From contig OY292277.1 in assembly GCA_958496175.1 (NCBI GenBank), positions 41,365,050-41,429,049 on the forward strand: a stretch of 64,000 nucleotides of DNA, given 5' to 3'. The translations under genes and the position numbers were made by a program. Within the stretch, counting starts at the first letter, position 1. Every line of letters begins with the position of its first letter. This stretch comes from Sisyra terminalis. Its lineage: Eukaryota > Arthropoda > Insecta > Neuroptera > Sisyridae. Below the pieces are notes generated by a model that saw only the letters and a program-made list of their open reading frames with translations, did not search any database and was not told where the DNA came from. Below are positions 23,709-36,115 of the stretch, piece by piece.

Positions 23709-25718
23709 ATGGAAAATCAAATTGGTGAAAAGGAATTACACCATTTTGACAACGAGGAAAGGTCTAACACAGAAATTCCATCTACAGATAATACTCAAGG
23801 TAAAAATAATAATGATTTATTTATAATTTAAAGGTTTATTGATTATTCAAATTATTCGATTTAAATAGAAACGCCGCTTCCCACGTTACTTGATTCAAAG
23901 GAAACGCCAAGTCATTCTAATGTTGACAAAAATATAGTACTGGAAACAAATAAAGTTGAACCAATTCCCAATAATATTTTTTCAATTTCCGATGAAATGG
24001 ATGAAGACAAGAAACTACAAGCAAACGCAGCAACCGGTTGCAAACTTAAAGTTGAGATTGTCAGTAACGTATCTGTAAACAATGCAAGTCTTACATCAAC
24101 AAGTTCCGATACGATAGCACCAGATCATTCAGAAAATATACAAAATACGTTGCTTGATTCCACAAACACGCCAAAAAACGAAAAAAAGTCTGCACCAAAA
24201 AAAAGTGTGAATAATCAAAACAAAAAGTCTGTTGGATTGGCCTTAATTGCTGGTTACAGCGGTGATTCAGAAGACAGCGAATCTTCATCAGAGTCTTCAT
24301 CAATGGAGGATCAATCATCATCATCATCTTCATCCGACACTGAACTGGAGTTTTCAGTGCGAAAAATCAAAGTCCCTAGCACCCAAAGCATTGATTATAC
24401 GTGTAATAAATTTCAAAAAGCCAATACTAAAGCCCATTTATCAGACAGTGAAAGTTCTGATATGGAAATCGAAAGTGAGGAGAGTGAAGACAGTGATAGG
24501 TAAATAATCTAAACTACAATATTTCTTATTTTATATTAAGCGTTATGACAATTTTTAGCGATTTAAACCAATCAACTGCAATCAAAAGTTTGCCTGCACG
24601 TTTATCGAAAGTAAATTTGGGACCGCGTACAAAAGGAGAAATGCGTCTTTGTGATTTGCCACCAATTGAAAATTTACATATTTCAATTCCAGAACAAGAA
24701 TGTATAGAATTAGGAACTGTGACTGCTGTTGTGGAAGAATTAGGTAACTATAGTTAAATATAAGTGGGAAAAAGGCTATTTATTCATGAGTATTCCTCGT
24801 GTACGTTTAAAGCAATAAATTCAAGAACTAATAAATAGTTCCAAGTTATGACTTAAATAAATTTTTCCCATCAATTATGTTTACTAAAGTTGCAGGAAAT
24901 TCATATCTTAATCGTATGCGTTGCAATAGAAAAATTACATTTTAATTTCTACATTTTTAGTTGTTGTTCAAGCCTTACGAGAGATGCCTCCATTAAATAT
25001 AGATAGTGTACTTTTTTTGAATAAAGGCAAGGAAACTTTGGGCAAAATATTCGATGTTTTCGGACCAGTAAATGAGCCTTGTTACGCTATTCGATTCAAT
25101 TCCGTGGATGAAATCGCCGCTAAAAACATCGATCGAGGAACCAAAGTTTATTGTGCTCCAAGAACTCATCATTCTTCGTTTGTTTTGGTCTCTAATTTAA
25201 TGAAGTAAGTAGAATACACTCTTTTATTTTCGAATTTATTAAATTACTCACTAAATAATAGGTCTAAAGGAAGCGATGCCTCCTGGAAAGAAGATAACGA
25301 ACCACCTGAAAATCATATAGAATTTTCAGACGATGAGGAAGAAAAGCGCTGGCGCGCTAAACACAGAGGTAGACCGAATGCTGATGAATCTCCAAATGAT
25401 TTTGAAAAGCGAAAAAATCAGAGAAATTTGCAATTGAATGCGCATTTTCAACAACAAAAATACAATCCTCCTAATCCCCAAACTACACAAAATAATTATT
25501 GGAATACAACTCCTTATGCAGGATTAGTAGAACAAAGCGACTTGCCCCCTCCTTGGCCATACGCTCTTATGTCCACCACACATAATTGGTTTACGATGCC
25601 ACCACCGCCTCCACCACCAAGTCAAGAAATCCAGGAAACTTCAATCCAAATACCCGATGGCAATGCCAATGCATTCCAGGTGCACGACTATCCGAATCCA
25701 TCTTCATCACAAAAATAA
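23709..25718 (+). CDS. NAF1: NAF1, H/ACA snoRNP assembly factor
   Basis: NAF1 is a nuclear assembly factor that binds dyskerin in immature H/ACA RNPs and is later replaced by GAR1. Exons: 23709-23799, 23869-24499, 24559-24743 (24541 is an equally in-frame acceptor), 24961-25204 and 25262-25718, all GT-AG; about 535 residues. In order: a polar N-terminus, a Ser/Glu/Asp-rich low-complexity stretch (exon 2), then the GAR1/NAF1 core domain with LPPIENLHISIPEQE, LGTVTAVVEEL, KIFDVFGPVNEPCYAIRFNS and the diagnostic SKGSDASWKEDNEPP and IEFSDDEEEK. The C-terminal tail is Pro/Asn/Gln-rich with MPPPPPPPS, as in vertebrate NAF1. The gene begins 255 bp after the channel stop on the same strand. AATAAA words follow from about 25949. 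Confidence 0.95.
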
Positions 25719-28014
25719 TTTCGAATATACAAAAATATTTTTTGTATATATTATACTTATAACGAAAATCATAAATGTTGTCTTAGATTTTTTGTTATAA
25801 AGTAACTATTGCCTGTGATTTAACATATAAATGCAGAATATAAGTTTATTTTTATCATTATTTAATCTACACTAGGATTCATTCGTAAAGTACTGTTTCT
25901 TAATTGTTATTTAATTTTTATCAATTTATGAACCTAATGTTTATTAATTTAATAAATATTAGATATACTTTCTTGAATTGTTTTATTTTTTTTGTAATTT
26001 TTAAAATTTAAATTTCAAGTGAATACCTCATTAATGAATATTTTATTGAAGTAATAATTTCGTATTATAATGCTCTTAGATTTCATAAGAATCTGAATGT
26101 TAAGTTTTTGTTAGTACAAATAAATAAATAAGTTGTATTTAATTTTTTTTTTTTTTAATTAATAAAAGCTGAAAATTTATATGTATTATGTACTTATGTT
26201 TATTCTCTAAATTTAAATGAATAAAATATAATTTTGCTTAGTTCTTATATTTTTACTCATTTTTCCCAAAAATTTGTTACAAATTTAAAGTGGTCTTGTG
26301 AAAGTGGAAATAGTGGTTTTTGGTAACCAAAACAGACCCAAAACAATGTATAACATTATTTGGCTCCTCTTGAAAAAAAAATAACATCTTTAATAACATT
26401 TTGTTGGGGCCCACATTGAAGTATTGGATAGTCTAAAATCAATGCAGCCCTAAAACAATACAGAGGAAAGGTTATCAACTTTTTTTGAACTACTGCTCTC
26501 TTTAGAAGGAAAAAAATGCCTTTTTATTTTTTAATTATGCATTACACCAATTTCTTCGAAAAAAATGACATCATGGTTTTTGATATCCCTCTCAGCTGTA
26601 TGTCTGAAAATTTACCACCCTCTTAGAAAGTGTTTTACCCGTGTTTTCATTATACTTCTACAAACATAAGTGAGGCTGAAATTTTTTACGAGCTTTTTCA
26701 TTTTTGGAGAAGAATTAACCACTTGGTTTTATCTCCTTTTTTAGATTTTGAAAGCTCAATGATCTACTTAATTAATGGCTTACGTAAATTTGTTCTTACT
26801 GACTAAAATTTGAGTAAATAATCTTAAAATTACTAATAAATGTTTGTTTCGTTAGGGTAGTGCTTCTCAAAATTTTTGGATCGGTGAACCTTTTTAATGT
26901 TTCCGTAATGCTGGAGTATCCGTCAACCATCATTATAAAATAAAAATTACTGATTCTGTGGGATCCTATTGCTTGGTTGTTTTGCCTCACCATATATTCC
27001 CTATTAGTACTGCAGCGCAGGCAGCATATACCACATGTGGTTACGTGTATCACATTTTGGGAAATACTCCTTTAATGTTTTTAGATAGGTCTTCCCGGTT
27101 CTCCCTTTATTATGTAACTAGTGGTTTCTGGATTTTAATTTTGTGATGAACAATGTTCTATTTCTCAATTTTCCAAATTAAAAAAAAATATACTAAGAAA
27201 ATCGCTATATCATTTAAAAGTTGGTTTAAAATCATTTTTAAATTTAAACTGGATTCATAAGGTTGAATATATAATACATGCATAACAATTGGTTTGGTAA
27301 CAATCGTTAACCATAAATAAGCAATTTACAATCCAAGTACTCAAAGTTTTGATGAAATGTTATTCTTTATATTAAAATTAAACACAAAAGGGTGATAGAA
27401 AACCATAAGCAAAACGAAAAACAGTGATATAGAAATGAATGAATTACATCATAATATTATTCATTCATTACTCGTCCTTACATACAACAATGTATTCTAC
27501 CTTTCACTCTCCTTATAAATTTTCTTTATAGTCACACATTCAAAACTGGTCTAATTATTTTCTTTTAAAAAGCGTTCAAAATGTTTCAGTTTGAATATAC
27601 ATACTTGCATTCACTTCAAAATCATAAAAATGTGGATTTAAAAAGACCTATCTTACTATAACTTTTTTAAACAGAGTATAATTCTTTATATATATTTATT
27701 GTTTTATGAAATAAGGATGAATAAATTTCCCTAAACACTAGTATACTCTGATTTTGCAATTTAGGTGTATAACTTTTTTTCTTTTTCTAAATATTCAAAG
27801 CAAACACTCCTCAAACAGTTCTGCTTAATAATTAAGGTAGATCAGAAACAAAAATTATCCATATTCTATTTTTCAGTCTGAAAAGATCTAAGGTAGTCCC
27901 TTATTAATTAAATTTTGCAAAGAACTAAAGGTTATCAATTTAAGCAAAAATTTTGAAAATATTTATTTGTAATAATAAAATTTTGATATGTCAATAATAT
28001 TGCAATACTTATTT
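25719..28014. other. Intergenic, 2.3 kb, no gene seen
   Basis: AT-rich sequence with poly(T)/(A) tracts. Near 26855 the phrase TAGTGCTTCTCAAAATTTTT resembles hAT-type terminal inverted repeats, but no matching second end was found. Short open frames at 26796-27146 on both strands overlap this probable repeat and show no coding character. Confidence 0.5.
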
Positions 28015-28409
28015 TTAATATCCACGAGTTTTGTAACCATCATGGTCATGTTTTCCGTGGTCGTGTCCAGCATGTCCTTCATGTCCGTGTCCAATTCCTG
28101 CTGATCCTTGATGTGCTCCTCCTGGTCCATGGTATACTCCGTGTCCATCTTTTCCATAAACGTTTCCTGGTTTTACTCCGCTAGATCCTTGATGAGCGTC
28201 ATGTCCTTCGGAACCGTGGTAAACTCCATGCCCATCTTTTCCATATACGTTTCCATGTTGATGATCATCATGACCACCAGTTTTTCCATATGGTGATGCC
28301 TGGATAGCAATAACGGCTAAAAGGACGATTAAGAAAATCTAAAATAAAATAACACCAAATTATAACCGCCCACACAAACGTACACCAATATGGTTTCAAC
28401 CTTAAGCAT
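28015..28409 (-). CDS. Small secreted His/Gly-rich protein ending in Arg-Gly-Tyr (family member 1)
   Basis: Two exons: 28401-28409 (Met-Leu-Lys) and 28015-28338; donor GTTGAA (weak), acceptor TTTTAG; 110 residues. The N-terminus MLKIFLIVLLAVIAIQA is a typical signal peptide, followed by SPYGKTGG. The body contains two copies of GNVYGKDGHGVYHG and ends HDHDGYKTRGY. Many His residues sit one or two apart, which would suit metal binding (inference). It shares exon layout, signal peptide, PYG motif and the final RGY with genes at 35068 and 43467. Broad similarity exists to Gly/His-rich insect secreted peptides such as tenecin-3-like proteins, but I do not assign a function. A polyadenylation signal (AATAAA, minus strand) lies at 27962-27967. 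Confidence 0.85.
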
Positions 28410-28459
28410 TGTTAATATTTATACTGAATTACGCAACGATTCAATTTTAATGCAAATGC

Positions 28460-28482
28460 AACTGATGATATGTCCTTATATA
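28460..28482 (-). promoter_or_regulatory. TATA box and initiator for the 28-kb gene
   Basis: On the minus strand TATATAAG (28475-28482) is followed at the expected distance by ATCAGTTGC (initiator TCAGTT, 28460-28465). The start codon lies about 50 bp further on. The same TATA-initiator arrangement precedes the other small secreted genes. Confidence 0.6.
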
Positions 28483-31400
28483 TTGACGATTTTCTATAAT
28501 TAAAAGGAAAATATTTACAAATCAAGAGGGAGTTGAGATCATGTCAGAAAAAAATGCTTCAGCATACATAAATTGTTGAGGAAAAATGTAAATACTAAGA
28601 ATCCATAATAAACGATAGAAATTGTTATGCTTACGTAATAATATACAAAAGAAAAAGGTTTTTATATAAATAATTTATTTGATTTTCATAATAAATACAT
28701 TGCATATCTGCATTTTCTAATGTTTCAAGTTTTGTTACAAATCTTACAAAAAATGATTTTTAACTCCCTTGGGTTTAAGCTCTCACACCCGGTTAATTAA
28801 AAAGAAAATCTAGTCTAAAACTGCGCTAATTTTTTCTGATTTTATCGCTTAAAATCAAAAATAATTTCAGCCTCAGTATAAAAGTTAAATTACTCCAATA
28901 ATTTTACATTATAAACATGACCAAAACTATTATAAGTCATTATTAAATAATAATTTAAAGCTCGACAATTTGAACTTTAAATAGCTATCCAAAAAATAGG
29001 GTTGTAAAGCAAAAGTAGAAAAAAATCGAAGTCCGTTCTTCAGAGCATTAAATTGACGATAGTTCTTCTGTGAAAGAACACTTTTTGTTGCCACTAAAAA
29101 GATATTTAGGGCGTTTTAAAAAACATAAGCTTTAAAATTGGTTCCTCGCTTGTGGTTAGTTCAAAAGTTTAAAGAGCTTTTTGTAATTAAAAAAGAGGAT
29201 TCATTATAATTTATCAATGTTTTCAGGAACGGGATGAAAATATGATCCAAAGTAATTTCGTGATTTCTTCCCTAAATCAACCAAATACGCATTACTGGTA
29301 CGTTATAAAAAAATTGCTTCTGTAAAGTTAAGCTTTAGAAATAAACAGCATTTTAAAAACACCATTTTAATTTTGTTGCAGCTCTGTTGAAAAAGATTTA
29401 TTAAAAATCAATCAATCACTTCATTTTATTTAAATTTTGTGATCAATAAGTTAAATATTTAAGGACTTTATTATGTATTTTTCTTAAGATGGCCAGTACT
29501 CTCATGATGGATCAATTGGTTTCTCTGATTTAATACTAATGCTTAGATGCATTGATCTGTTACCCTATTTTTTACAAGTTTGAAGTAGGAATTTCATAAT
29601 TTTTGGTCCCAAAGTATGTGAACCAGTAACTAGAATTACTATTCCTTTGTCATATAGTTATGAAGACAATCTTTTGATCATCTTGCCAATTATTATAAAA
29701 ACCTGTTCATAATTGCAATTAAAATTCAAAGTATTAAGTAATTTTAGACCAGAATCTTCAACTTATAGGATAGATTGTATTTGAATTTCAATGTAACAAA
29801 GGATAATTAAAAAAATTGGAGTAATCAATCATGAAGTAAATTAATGAATAACATGAATAAGTTAATGAATAATTATGAAAGTCGTATGACTCAAATTCTT
29901 TATTTGAATTTGAAATTCAAATAAAGATTATTAAAAATAAATATTTATTTATTTGAAGAATTGGAGTCATACGAGTTTCATAATTATTCATTAACTAATT
30001 AATTGTGATTCGAAAATAATAAATATAATATTTATCAATTATGAAGGAAGAACTATAAGAATTGAGACCGTTTAGCAGTTTCCATAAAATTATTTACGAA
30101 CTTGCAACATTTAGTCAGGTATTTGCTAACTTTATTTAATAAAACTGCATCAGAAAGTTAGCGAAATTTAACGTTGCTACCAATTGTTTATATATATTTG
30201 TAAATGCTGGTATCATTTTAAATACAAAACAAGTTTCATATAGTTCAAAGTTTTTAATTTTAAAGTTATATCATACATTGGTCCATAATAGTTTCTCTAC
30301 TTTATTGCAGTTAGCATGCATTTATGAAATCAACTAAAAAACGTGGAATATTTTCGAAAAGAATTCCATAATAAAACCATATTGTTTCTGTATATAACTG
30401 CATATAACTTAAAACTATTAAATTAAGTTGGCATTCAAATTGTTGGGATAATTGTTTAAAAATAACTGCTTGTATATAACAATTGGAAGATACATTTCTA
30501 TTACGAATTTTCTCTTTAAAAAGATTTATAACCGTATTAATATATACCGTATATAAATGCTACTTTAGTTTGTTATAAATATATTATTTTTCATACTTAA
30601 GTTCCGTTTAACTTTAAGAAACAAACTAGCAGTAATCCAGTTCTTGCGAGTATTTATATGGATCATTATATCCTAAGGTCTTCAGTACACAAAAATATTT
30701 GTTACATGTTGCCTAATACCCTTCACATTAAAACACTTTGTAATCATCATTAATATCAAAATTCCCCTTATAATCTCAACAAAAATCATGACCCACACAT
30801 TTTTATTATTAGAAAGATCAAATGTGATTAAAATTAAAGAAAAATGTAAAACGAAAGTTCATCTCAAACACACGTGATTGGCTGTTGAAAATGGGGAAAA
30901 TTTTGGCCAGAAAAAGCAACGAGATTATTTTGGCCTAATTTAATGAAAATAAAGTATTGTCGGAATAATTTTTTTTATCGAACGAAAACAAATTTTGTAG
31001 AAGATTAGCCGGTTCGAGAGTTTATCGATTGGTGATTGAACTTAATAACGAGCAAAAACAATTTTTTTAGACAAAATTAATTTTTAAATATTTGTAAATC
31101 ATTTTTAATATTCAATTTTCCATAGAATATTGGTGTCTTGATGTTTCTTGACCTATTTTCAGTGGAAAACTTAGACCGAATTACATTATATCTGTGTATA
31201 AATTTAAAATAAAAATAAACAATTTTTAATCTTTGTATTTTACGAGCTAATTCGTTATGTTATTATAATATAAATCATTATTTTTAACAAATATATTTCT
31301 TTTTAAAAAAAAATAAATGACTATGGCCTTTAAATTTCATTGTATGTATTTGTAAATATTTCTTAGTTTCAAAATTATTTTAAAACATTAATTATTCAAA

Positions 31401-32640
31401 AAAGAGTCCTAATTCTATAATAAAGTAATTAAAACTTTTTTTTTGGGCCTTGTAACGTATCTAATTGAACCTTATTGAGAAAATAGGTTCTTTATTTAAA
31501 GTAGAAGGTACTAAACATTTTTAATTTAATTTTTTTAAAAATTATTTTTTCAAAGAAGCTATTGTTATCCAAAATGATTAAAAGGTTATAAAGAAAATAT
31601 AGTTTCCTCTGCTTTTAAGTTGAGGAGTTATAATTATAACTCTTGTAGCGAAAAATTTACAAAAAAGCTAGGAAAATTTATCTGATTTCCATAATTGGGT
31701 CATTTTTAAGTAATGTGAATTGCTAGGTGTCATTACCATCTTATATTCTTACCCTTATTCGCCCTATTCAAAACCATTTTCAGTGATGTATTAGCAACAT
31801 TATATAAAAATCACGAATATAAGTTTTTTTTCTTTATATGTTATAACAAAAATGCATTTATACATTTTTTAGTACATTTGTTATCTGGTAATCCTTTTGA
31901 TTAAGTAAATCTCTTTAAGATCAACAAAACATTTTGGTAAAAAATCTATTTATAGAATATTTAATGGCAGAAATATTAGATTTCACATACTTCATAATAA
32001 ATCATCCTTTAACAATATTGGATGTCATTGTTATTAATTCAACGAATAAAAAAAATATTTTTTTTCCTATTTTCAATTTTCATATTTCCTATTTTTAATT
32101 CAAATATATTATGAATCATATAATTTAGAACTATTTCTTGTATTACTCGACTAATTCTTAGTTTTGGTAAGCCAAGTTATCTTCGGGATGCAGCTAAGAT
32201 AATTTGATCTATATAAATTTGAATTGTTTTCGAAGTTGTAGCCAAATAAAGTTTTAATTATTAAATATACTACCTTATTGACAGTTGAGAATTGTTAATG
32301 TGGATATGGATGCTGCATAAGTAAGTGTGAGGGGATTTTTTAATAGGGAATAGATCTAATGTCTTAGTTATTAGATATCTCTATCTAATATCAATGGATC
32401 TTCTTTCATACTCAATTATTTAATTGTAATACGTACTTGTGAGTAGCTTACAAAGTATGATAATATGAAATCAGAATTTTCCAAAAGTGGTGGTGGTAAC
32501 CAATAAAGTATTTCCCAAACCTTGTCATTGAGGTAATTTTTTTGTTTGAATATTTGATAAAGATTTTCAATTTGCAAAAGTGTAAATTTCCTACGATTTC
32601 ATCATTTTTAATACCATTGAACATATCGAGCTTTGTACCC
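28483..32640. other. Intergenic, 4.2 kb, repeats only
   Basis: AT-rich DNA between the 28-kb gene and the mariner remnant. Apart from the foldback element at 29840-30040 I see no gene, and open frames are short and without coding bias. Confidence 0.5.
29840..30040. repeat. Foldback element of the ATTAATTGTGA family
   Basis: AATTATGAAAGTCGTATGAC (about 29871-29890) is mirrored by GTCATACGAGTTTCATAATT (about 29968-29987), and the inner arms TTTATTTGAA/TTCAAATAAA form a smaller palindrome. The right flank TTAATTGTGATTCGAAAAT matches the ends of elements at 147-362, 32957-33201 and 53306-53440. Confidence 0.6.
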
Positions 32641-32956
32641 AAAAAGTAAGATTCGCCGTAAGCATAGAGTTTCTTTTACTAGTAAAAAAACATCTACAGA
32701 ATTGCATTGAAAGCTTGAGCATGCTCTTTGGAAATCTCAGTATATTAAGGGGTTTTAAAAAACTAAAAATGGCGTGAGGACTGAAGAACATAGAAGACAT
32801 AATATGAAAAAAGACCGAAAAAATGTGAAGACATCGAATTGTAAGAGTTATTGGATAAAAATGATAGTTAAACGCAACGACAACTTGCCATAGTAGATTT
32901 GAATTATGCTTTAGTGACAAAAATGGCTAGAATATCAAAATAAGCAATACAAAGGG

Positions 32957-33201
32957 TTGATAAGTATTTTATTTATTTCCGAATCACAATAAATTAATGG
33001 ATAATATATATATATATATATGTCTTTGAGATTCAATTAAAAAATTACTTTATTACGACGCGTTTCAACAGTTTTTAACTATCATCATAATCATCATCAT
33101 CATCATCAACCTGATGATGACAGTCAAAAACTGTTGACACGCGTCGTAATAAAGTAATTTTTTAATTGAATCTCAAAGACATATATATATTATTATCCAT
33201 T
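32957..33201. repeat. Foldback element with hammerhead-like core, inserted in the mariner remnant
   Basis: The arms ATTACTTTATTACGACGCG and CGCGTCGTAATAAAGTAAT (plus GAGATTCAATTAAAAAATT and its mirror) give about 75 bp of near-perfect inverted repeat, flanked by TA-rich tracts and TTAATGGATAATA/TATTATCCATT. Its left end carries the family end ATTTATTTCCGAATCACAA. Flanks ATACAAAGG (left) and ATACAAAAGG (right) look like a target-site duplication. Confidence 0.7.
33111..33147 (+). ncRNA. Hammerhead-ribozyme-like motif
   Basis: CTGATGA (33111-33117), stem II GACAGT, loop CAAAA, ACTGTT, then GACAC (consensus GAAAC) and GCGTC ending in the cleavable triplet GTC. The minus-strand arm at about 33059-33095 keeps the intact GAAAC and GCGTC but has a changed CTGATGA box, so the pair look like complementary decay products of two head-to-head copies. 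Confidence 0.5.
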
Positions 33202-33590
33202 TATACAAAAGGATTTTTCTGCTTGGTAATTCCCCTGGCCACACAAAAAACGAGTGAAAGATATGATTGAGTTATTCAGTTTGGAAATACTTTCACATGC
33301 ACCTTCCTCCTCAGACTTGCCTCCTTCTTATTATTACTTATTTGGGTCGATGAAACATGCATTTTCTAAGGAACACCTTACATCATGCGAAGATCTGCAA
33401 AGATAAGTCGATAACGCGTTTTGCTCAAAAGATGAACAAATTTTTTGGCATTGTATCCACAAATTGTCAGAAAGATGGCAAAAATGTAGAGTTGATAGCG
33501 GTAATTATTTTGAATAAAATTAATATTTCACTGTAGAAATAAATAAGTTTTATTTTAAAAAAAAAATCTTGTTTTATATTAATGTCATAC

Positions 33591-34988
33591 ACCTAATAGA
33601 AAATGTTAAATTTTTCTTAAGAGCTTTTTCTTCTCCAGCTCTAATTTACTTCACATGACAAGCCCAAAGCTATGGATGGGAAAGAATTTGAATTTTTTGT
33701 TCAGAAAAAGATTGTTATGTAAGAAAAAGAACAGATAAAGGAATTGGATATGGAAAGTTGATCAAATGGCACTTAGTCTTCTTTATTATCGAATGTTTGA
33801 AATTCCTTACTATAATATTAAGTACATTATATTTTACATTATTGAAAATTAAAATTAAATTGGTTGTTTTCAAAAAATTTTACTGAACTAATGTGTTACT
33901 AAATTCACAAATGCAATATTTAATTAAATGCTATTTACTAAGCTTTTAGTACCAAGTTTTATATTCCCATTTGAAAGTAAATATGCTTAATATAATTGGC
34001 AAATGCAAAAGTCTAGTCATAATAATACAAATAACAACATAAGTATTTAATATTTAAAAGAATATTAATGAAAATATAAACACTGATGAAAACATATTTT
34101 GAAGAGTTGGAAATACCCAAACCTGTTTGATTATAAAATCAGTTTATCATAAAATATTGATGATAAAAAAAGAAAAATAGTTTTTTTTTTTTATTTTTAT
34201 ATTGAAGTCAAGGTTGGATTTTAGTTCTTTTTCTTTACTTCTTTGCAGATTTCCTTTTATTCAACGTTGAAATAATGATATCATCATTTGCATATTGAGG
34301 CAATAAATTTTTATTTCCCATACAGGTTTTTGAGTTTCTTGAAATAAAATTAAGGAAATCAAATAAATGATTTGCCTATCTTTTCAAAAATGAAAAAAAA
34401 ATTGACCTCAGGTTTAACGAAATCTTTTATTTTCTTAACATTTTTTTTTTGTTCTAAACAGACTACTGAGATATTACTTAATCGCCGTTTACTAATCGCA
34501 TAAAATTAAACATAATTCTTATCCATTAAAGTGAAATCCGTATTTAAACGAATATTAGTATAATTTTTGAGACAATTTAGGTACTTTACGAATCACAGAA
34601 GAATTCATAAAGATTGAAATGGAATTGATTTTCGAGGACTGATCTTATAAAAAATGCCACGAGTACCAAATTTTGTATTTTATCTAGAAAACCTGAAGTT
34701 TTCTGTTGTTAGGAGCATTATCTATGTTTTAAGTAACGAATGAAGTTAATTTCTCTAACAATTAATCATTTCACACTTGCTATCGTATTTAAGCCATTAA
34801 CAATACGGCAAACAGTTTAAGTAATTTGTTATATATATACAAAGGGTATAAGAGTAGATTGATGCTATTTTGCTGGAAAGATTTTTTTTTCCAATGAATA
34901 AGTTTTACTGTAATACATACACAAATCTACAAAAATAGATATGGAAATACATTTCATCCCAAACATATGACCCTGTTGCCAAAAACAC
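33591..34988. other. Intergenic, no gene seen
   Basis: AT-rich sequence leading to the promoter of the 35-kb gene. No conserved frame, RNA gene or clear repeat was recognised. Confidence 0.5.
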
Positions 34989-35024
34989 TATATAAACCAA
35001 AACTTTACAAAGTAAAAATCATTA
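34989..35024 (+). promoter_or_regulatory. TATA box and initiator for the 35-kb gene
   Basis: TATATAAA at 34989-34996 is followed about 30 bp later by AATCATTAGTTG (initiator-like TCATTA/TCAGT type, 35019-35024). The ATG follows at 35068. Confidence 0.6.
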
Positions 35025-35067
35025 GTTGTGTCTTTTCCAAATTGAAAAAATCAACCAAAATTTCAAA

Positions 35068-35421
35068 ATGTTCAAGGTTAGTGTTTCTAAAATCTTTACT
35101 TTTTTAAAAATTTACTAATTTTTTGTGGATTTTTTTCCAAAGGTCTGTTTAATCGTATTGCTCGCCGCTGTGATGGTCTGCTCAGAGCCCTACGGAGCTC
35201 AGAAAGTTGACCCACCCAAGGTTGACCCTCATCATTCCCAACATGGACAACAACATGGAGTTCATGGACAAGATCAACTCCACGGACAACATGGACAACA
35301 ACATGGCCAACAACACGGCGTTCACGGACAAGATCAATTCCACGGACAACATGGACAACAGGGCCAATTTGGACAACATGGACACGGACAACAAAACCTT
35401 CATAAGCAACGTGGATATTAA
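35068..35421 (+). CDS. Small secreted Gln/His/Gly-rich protein ending in Arg-Gly-Tyr (family member 2)
   Basis: Two exons: 35068-35076 (Met-Phe-Lys) and 35143-35421; donor GTTAGT, acceptor CCAAAG; 95 residues. A start at the ATG at 35125 would lie inside the intron. The signal peptide is MFKVCLIVLLAAVMVCS, followed by EPYGAQKVDPPKVDPHHS. The body repeats QHGQQHGVHGQDQ(L/F)HG and the end is HKQRGY. The Gln/His/Gly body resembles glycine/histidine-rich insect haemolymph peptides in composition only. The repeats vary strongly between paralogues while the signal peptide, PYG and RGY stay constant, suggesting these ends matter for secretion or processing. Polyadenylation signal AATAAA is at about 35575. 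Confidence 0.88.
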
Positions 35422-35955
35422 TTCCAACAATACAGTCGCAAGTTCCTCTTTTAGAATTAACTAATCATGAATCCAACTTCAAATCCAAATCATTTAATAC
35501 AGTGCCAGAGAAATCAGTTTTAGATATATATTTTTGTAAAGTCTTAGAACCATTATATGCATTAGTCATTAAACAATAAAAACGTTACTTTTCCTATTAT
35601 CCAAACTGTTTTTATTTTTTGAAGCCTTTTTATCATTTCAAATGGTAGAATTTTCAGAGTTATGTTGGCTTTAAATCTTCTTTAGACACTTTTTTTCAAA
35701 TACTGCGAAATTTAAGAAAAATCTATTTCTGATTTTAGCAATAATTCGAAACAACAAAATACGATATTTTTATTGCAAAGTTATTGAATTTATACGAATT
35801 TCTGCCGCTTTTCTGTTTTTGTCATTTATCGACCATGATGTAAAATTTAACTTACATTTTTATCCCATGGCTAAATTTAATGTTTGAAGTTATCTATTAA
35901 TTGGATTCCATTTAAAAAGTGTCCAATGGGATGTGAAAAACTGAAAAAAGTCTAC

Positions 35956-36115
35956 TGGTGGCCGAGTGGTCTAGGTGACCACTCCAAAACTGGTATTAGG
36001 TTCGATTCTCGTATTGAGCGGATTTTCAATATTTATCGATAACGGCCTTTATTACCACTAGAGTTGCTAAAGACCTTAGTAGTTTTAAAGTGACGATAAA
36101 TAACAATTTAAAAAA
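35956..36115 (+). repeat. tRNA-derived SINE, copy 2 (best preserved)
   Basis: The A-box TGGCCGAGTGGT (35959-35970) and B-box GGTTCGATTCT (35999-36009) are tRNA-Ser-like, with TGACCACTCCAAAACTGG between them. The body shares ACTAGAGTTGCTAAAGACCT and AAGTGACGATAAATAAC with copy 1 and ends in an A-rich tail. The absence of a 3' acceptor-stem partner excludes a functional tRNA. Confidence 0.75.

Larger units (their letters stand above)
32745..33590 (+). pseudogene. Mariner-family transposase pseudogene, interrupted by a foldback element
   Basis: The left fragment (32745-32956) reads CEDIEL-stop-ELLDKNDS-stop-TQRQLA, the helix-turn-helix region of mariner transposases. After the insertion, the right fragment (33205-33590) reads LLGNSPGHTK (mariner LLHDNARPHT, with the catalytic Asp replaced by Gly), PSYYYLFGSMKHAF, CSKDEQIFWHCIHKLSERWQKC, with several stops and frame changes. 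The middle of the gene is missing. An A-rich end follows near 33560. It is clearly inactive. Confidence 0.8.

Noticed and set aside
35182..35430. Antisense and alternate-frame open frames over the 35-kb, 44-kb and 50-kb repeat genes
   Set aside because: They exist only because the repeat codons lack stops in other frames; they have no start context, signal peptide or splice logic.
35956..36030. Functional tRNA-Ser gene
   Set aside because: Although the A- and B-boxes are present, acceptor-stem pairing and the anticodon arm are not, and the sequence recurs with a shared non-tRNA body and A-tail.
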